Source: Candidatus Neomicrothrix sp. UBA2110
Lineage (GTDB): Bacteria; Actinomycetota; Acidimicrobiia; Acidimicrobiales; Poriferisodalaceae
Assembly (NCBI GenBank): GCA_002331465.1
Contig: DCYM01000024.1
Location: 24,202-31,128 of the forward strand
Direction of reading: 5' to 3'
Length of the DNA: 6,927 bases
Position numbers and translations under genes: made by a program. This document shows positions 5,048 through 6,927 of the stretch, in pieces; the stretch's first letter is position 1; each line of letters begins with the position of its first letter. The notes beneath the pieces are model-generated. The model searched no databases and was not told the origin of the DNA. It worked only from the letters and a program-made list of their open reading frames with translations.

Positions 5048-6022
5048 ATGCGAGCAGTACTGTGCAAACAATTCGGACCGCCAGAAGACTTGTCGCTCGT
5101 CGAGCTAGAGGACCCGGTTCCTGGACCGCATGAAATTCTGGTTGACGTTAAGGCTGCGTCTGTCACATTTCCGGACACGTTGATGCTGGAGGATAAATAC
5201 CAGTTCAAAGCGGATTTGCCGTATGTGCCTGGGGGAGAGGTCGCAGGTGTCGTCGCCGCTTTGGGTGATGAGGTCGACAACGTCGAACTCGGAGCGCGAG
5301 TCCTTTGTCCGCTCGGATCAGTGGGAGGATACGCGGAGCTTGCAGTTACTCGGGCCTCAGCTGCGCGAGTGCTTCCTGACGCCGTGGAGTTCGCTGATGC
5401 CACCGGATTGCTGTATGCGCATGGAACCACCTACTACGGCTTGAAACACAGAGGCGACCTGCAAGAGGGCGAAACTCTTCTCGTTCTTGGCGCCGGAGGA
5501 CATGTCGGGTTGTCAGCGGTGGAGTTAGGCAAACTAATGGGGGCGCGTGTCATTGCTGCCGCCTCAACTGAAGAAAAGCTTGATCTCTGTCGAGAACGAG
5601 GCGCTGATGAAACGATCAACTACGCGAAAGAAAATCTTAAAGAACGAGCGAAAGAGCTCACCGATGGGGCTGGTGTAGATGTCGTTTACGACGTCGTTGG
5701 CGGCGATTATGCGGAGCAATCGCTTCGAGCAATTGGATGGGGTGGACGCTTCTTAGTTATTGGCTTCACAGCTGGCATACCGTCCATACCATTGAACCTG
5801 ACGCTTTTGAAGAGCTGTCAAATCATCGGTGTTTTCTACGGAGCGATGACTGCCCGACAGCCCGACCTGGCGAACGAAATAGCAGAAGACCTCCTGCGAT
5901 GGGTTGCGAACGGCCGACTCCGGCCACATATTTCCGCGAGGTATGGGTTAGAAGAAGCTTCGGATGCACTTCGAAGCCTGATCGACCGGAAAGCTATTGG
6001 CAAAATCGTCATTGAGCCCTAG
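5048..6022 (+). CDS. Zinc-independent NAD(P)H:quinone oxidoreductase-type MDR enzyme
   Basis: This 324-residue cytoplasmic member of the medium-chain dehydrogenase/reductase superfamily belongs to the quinone oxidoreductase / enoyl reductase branch. The N-terminal GroES-like domain (about 1-115) shows PGPHEILVDVKAASVTFPD and the signature PYVPGGEVAGVV (58-69), where zinc alcohol dehydrogenases have GHE; no catalytic zinc cysteine is placed correctly. The Rossmann domain has the nucleotide loop GAGGHVG (148-154), a variant of the common GAAGGVG, and AASTEEKL (171-178), which fits NADPH preference. The GADE-x-INY (185-192) and DVVYDVVGG (211-219) motifs are standard. It reduces a quinone or an activated double bond; the natural substrate cannot be named. 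It is transcribed divergently from the acyl-CoA ligase and ends facing the thioesterase gene. Confidence 0.92.
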   Translation: MRAVLCKQFGPPEDLSLVELEDPVPGPHEILVDVKAASVTFPDTLMLEDKYQFKADLPYVPGGEVAGVVAALGDEVDNVELGARVLCPLGSVGGYAELAVTRASAARVLPDAVEFADATGLLYAHGTTYYGLKHRGDLQEGETLLVLGAGGHVGLSAVELGKLMGARVIAAASTEEKLDLCRERGADETINYAKENLKERAKELTDGAGVDVVYDVVGGDYAEQSLRAIGWGGRFLVIGFTAGIPSIPLNLTLLKSCQIIGVFYGAMTARQPDLANEIAEDLLRWVANGRLRPHISARYGLEEASDALRSLIDRKAIGKIVIEP

Positions 6023-6140
6023 CCCGGCTGCAGGGGTCAATAAACCGCTTCGTCTGAGCACGCTGTTCTTTCGCGTTATCGGGCCGACACACGTTGACTG
6101 AAGAGCACCTACGGTCGCCCCAATACTCAAAGCGAACTAG
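6023..6140. other. Convergent intergenic gap
   Basis: These 118 bases separate the converging oxidoreductase and thioesterase genes. A bidirectional terminator would be expected here, but no strong stem followed by a T-run is visible on either strand; only a weak CCC...GGG pairing near 6019-6035 is present. Confidence 0.4.
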
Positions 6141-6488
6141 TCACCCACCGACAATGAAGCGCTGGTGAGTTCCCTGGGACACCAAGGTTTCCATGTGGCT
6201 TACCTTTACGTTAAAAACCAGTCGCTTACGATCGACCTCGGCTAGCTCAGCATCGATTACGACACTTTCTCCCGACGCGGCAGCCGCTTCGTGGCTTACA
6301 CACACATGAATACCGACTGTGGTTTGTCCTTCGTCGAGGTGAGGTTGGACACCAAATAAACAGGTGCCCTCAATGAGCCGGACCATATCGGGGGTTGACA
6401 AAACCTTGTTCGGTAAGTGTGGCGGCGACATCTCGTCCGTCACTTCGACTGTGTCGCTGAAAAGTAGGCCGGCTTGGAGTTCACTCAT
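6141..6488 (-). CDS. FlK-like hotdog acyl-CoA thioesterase
   Basis: From ATG 6488 this is a 115-residue single hotdog domain related to the fluoroacetyl-CoA thioesterase FlK. It lines up without gaps over the core with FlK as I recall it: VLSTPDMVRLIE puts Thr32 and Glu40 at the places of FlK Thr42 and Glu50, and TTVGIHVCVSH puts Gly59 and His66 at FlK Gly69 and His76. The catalytic set is thus complete. The FlK aromatic gate (Phe33, Phe36) seems absent, replaced by prolines in the PPHLP stretch, so hydrolysis of another small acyl-CoA is likelier than fluoroacetyl-CoA. The ending GTHQRFIVGG is typical. An upstream TTG at 6512 would add eight residues and overlap the preceding gene; neither start has a good ribosome site, which suggests translational coupling. 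It follows the phosphotriesterase-like gene by 10 bases. Confidence 0.85.
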   Translation of the reverse strand: MSELQAGLLFSDTVEVTDEMSPPHLPNKVLSTPDMVRLIEGTCLFGVQPHLDEGQTTVGIHVCVSHEAAAASGESVVIDAELAEVDRKRLVFNVKVSHMETLVSQGTHQRFIVGG

Positions 6489-6498
6489 GTTTTCGAGG

Positions 6499-6927
6499 CT
6501 AGTACCCGCCAAGATTTTGTGATTGGAGAAACCTCCGTGGTGTGTCCACCAACATCGTTTCTATCTGCGATTCTGCGACTCCAGCCGTGAGGAGAGCGGG
6601 TATGACGTCTTTACTGATGTGCAAGTAGTGCCAGTTGGGTAAAGGGGCAAGCGGCACTTCTCCTTCGATCCAATCGATATAGCAGGAAGCGTCGTGACTT
6701 AATACCAGTTGATCGGCATGGCCTCGCCTGCAGAGCTCGGCAACGACTTCAACTCGTTGCTCCGTGGTGAGGTAGCCGTCGATGCCGAATCTGTCCATAC
6801 CCAGGATGCTTCCAGCGTCAAGAAGCTTTTGCAGGTAAGCAAGGTCTTGAGAGTCTCCGCAGTGTCCGATCACCACGCGACTCAAATCGACGCCTTCTTC
6901 GGCAAAGATTTGTTGCTGGTCAAGCCC
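6499..6927 (-). CDS. Phosphotriesterase/lactonase-like amidohydrolase, C-terminal 142 residues (5' truncated)
   Basis: The frame is open to the window edge, beginning GLDQQQIFAEEGVDLSRVVI; the start lies beyond 6927. The TTG at 6885 is an internal leucine codon, not a start. The protein belongs to the phosphotriesterase family (TIM-barrel binuclear metal hydrolases, many of them lactonases). Visible family marks are Q-x-x-IF-x-EEGVDLSRVVIGH, with metal-ligand His22 of the fragment in GHCGD (usually GHSGD), then GMDRFG, and LSHD with catalytic and metal-ligand Asp79. The end has W-x-(Y/H)-(L/I), an ISKDVIPAL helix and DTPRRFL, a variant of the usual NPRRFF. The N-terminal HxH pair, the bridging lysine and one further histidine lie outside the window. 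A full protein would be about 320-350 residues. It is the upstream partner of the thioesterase gene, stop to start 10 bases, so one transcript is likely. Confidence 0.87.
   Translation of the reverse strand, partial: GLDQQQIFAEEGVDLSRVVIGHCGDSQDLAYLQKLLDAGSILGMDRFGIDGYLTTEQRVEVVAELCRRGHADQLVLSHDASCYIDWIEGEVPLAPLPNWHYLHISKDVIPALLTAGVAESQIETMLVDTPRRFLQSQNLGGY

Noticed and set aside
5008..5430. 140-codon minus-strand frame opposite the oxidoreductase
   Set aside because: Ser/Thr/Pro-rich low-complexity translation that mirrors the GroES-like domain coding sequence; a shadow frame.

Overview
The window is a 6.9 kb piece of bacterial chromosome of roughly balanced GC content. It is densely coded except for one ~820 bp gap. 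GTG and TTG starts are in use: the acyl-CoA ligase starts at GTG and the small helical protein at TTG, each with a clear Shine-Dalgarno. The left edge carries what looks like the C-terminal end of a mycothiol-dependent maleylpyruvate isomerase-like protein, which points to an actinobacterium. With the moderate GC this could be an uncultivated aquatic lineage such as an Acidimicrobiia-type actinobacterium. That placement is an inference. No rRNA, tRNA, CRISPR array, insertion sequence or phage gene was recognised.

Layout. Positions 1-574 (+) hold the end of the mycothiol-type protein and a single-domain cupin. They converge on a class III PLP aminotransferase (582-1850, -). A divergent pair follows on the + strand: a two-helix small membrane protein (1841-2062), whose start region overlaps the aminotransferase start, and a 174-residue protein with one membrane helix and a helical body (2088-2612). 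These converge on an AMP-forming acyl-CoA ligase (2635-4224, -). The long gap 4225-5047 separates the ligase from a divergently transcribed zinc-free quinone-oxidoreductase-type MDR enzyme (5048-6022, +). The right end holds a minus-strand pair, a phosphotriesterase/lactonase-like enzyme cut by the window edge (6499->6927) followed by a fluoroacetyl-CoA-thioesterase-like hotdog protein (6141-6488).

How the genes may work together. Nearly all the enzymes are of catabolic type: lactone or ester hydrolysis, acyl-CoA activation, acyl-CoA hydrolysis, enoyl/quinone reduction, transamination, and a small metal-binding cupin. This fits a scavenging or degradation region for small organic acids, but the genes alternate in strand and are not one operon, so a shared pathway is not demonstrated.

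The part least explained by known families is the intergenic region 4225-5047. It has four copies of a GAACAAA core arranged as two inverted pairs, a dyad reading GGTGT-C-ACACC, a 39-codon tryptophan-rich membrane-type reading frame that ends in a hairpin, and a perfect TTGACA box upstream of the oxidoreductase. I did not find clear evidence of a new defence, mobile or biosynthetic system.
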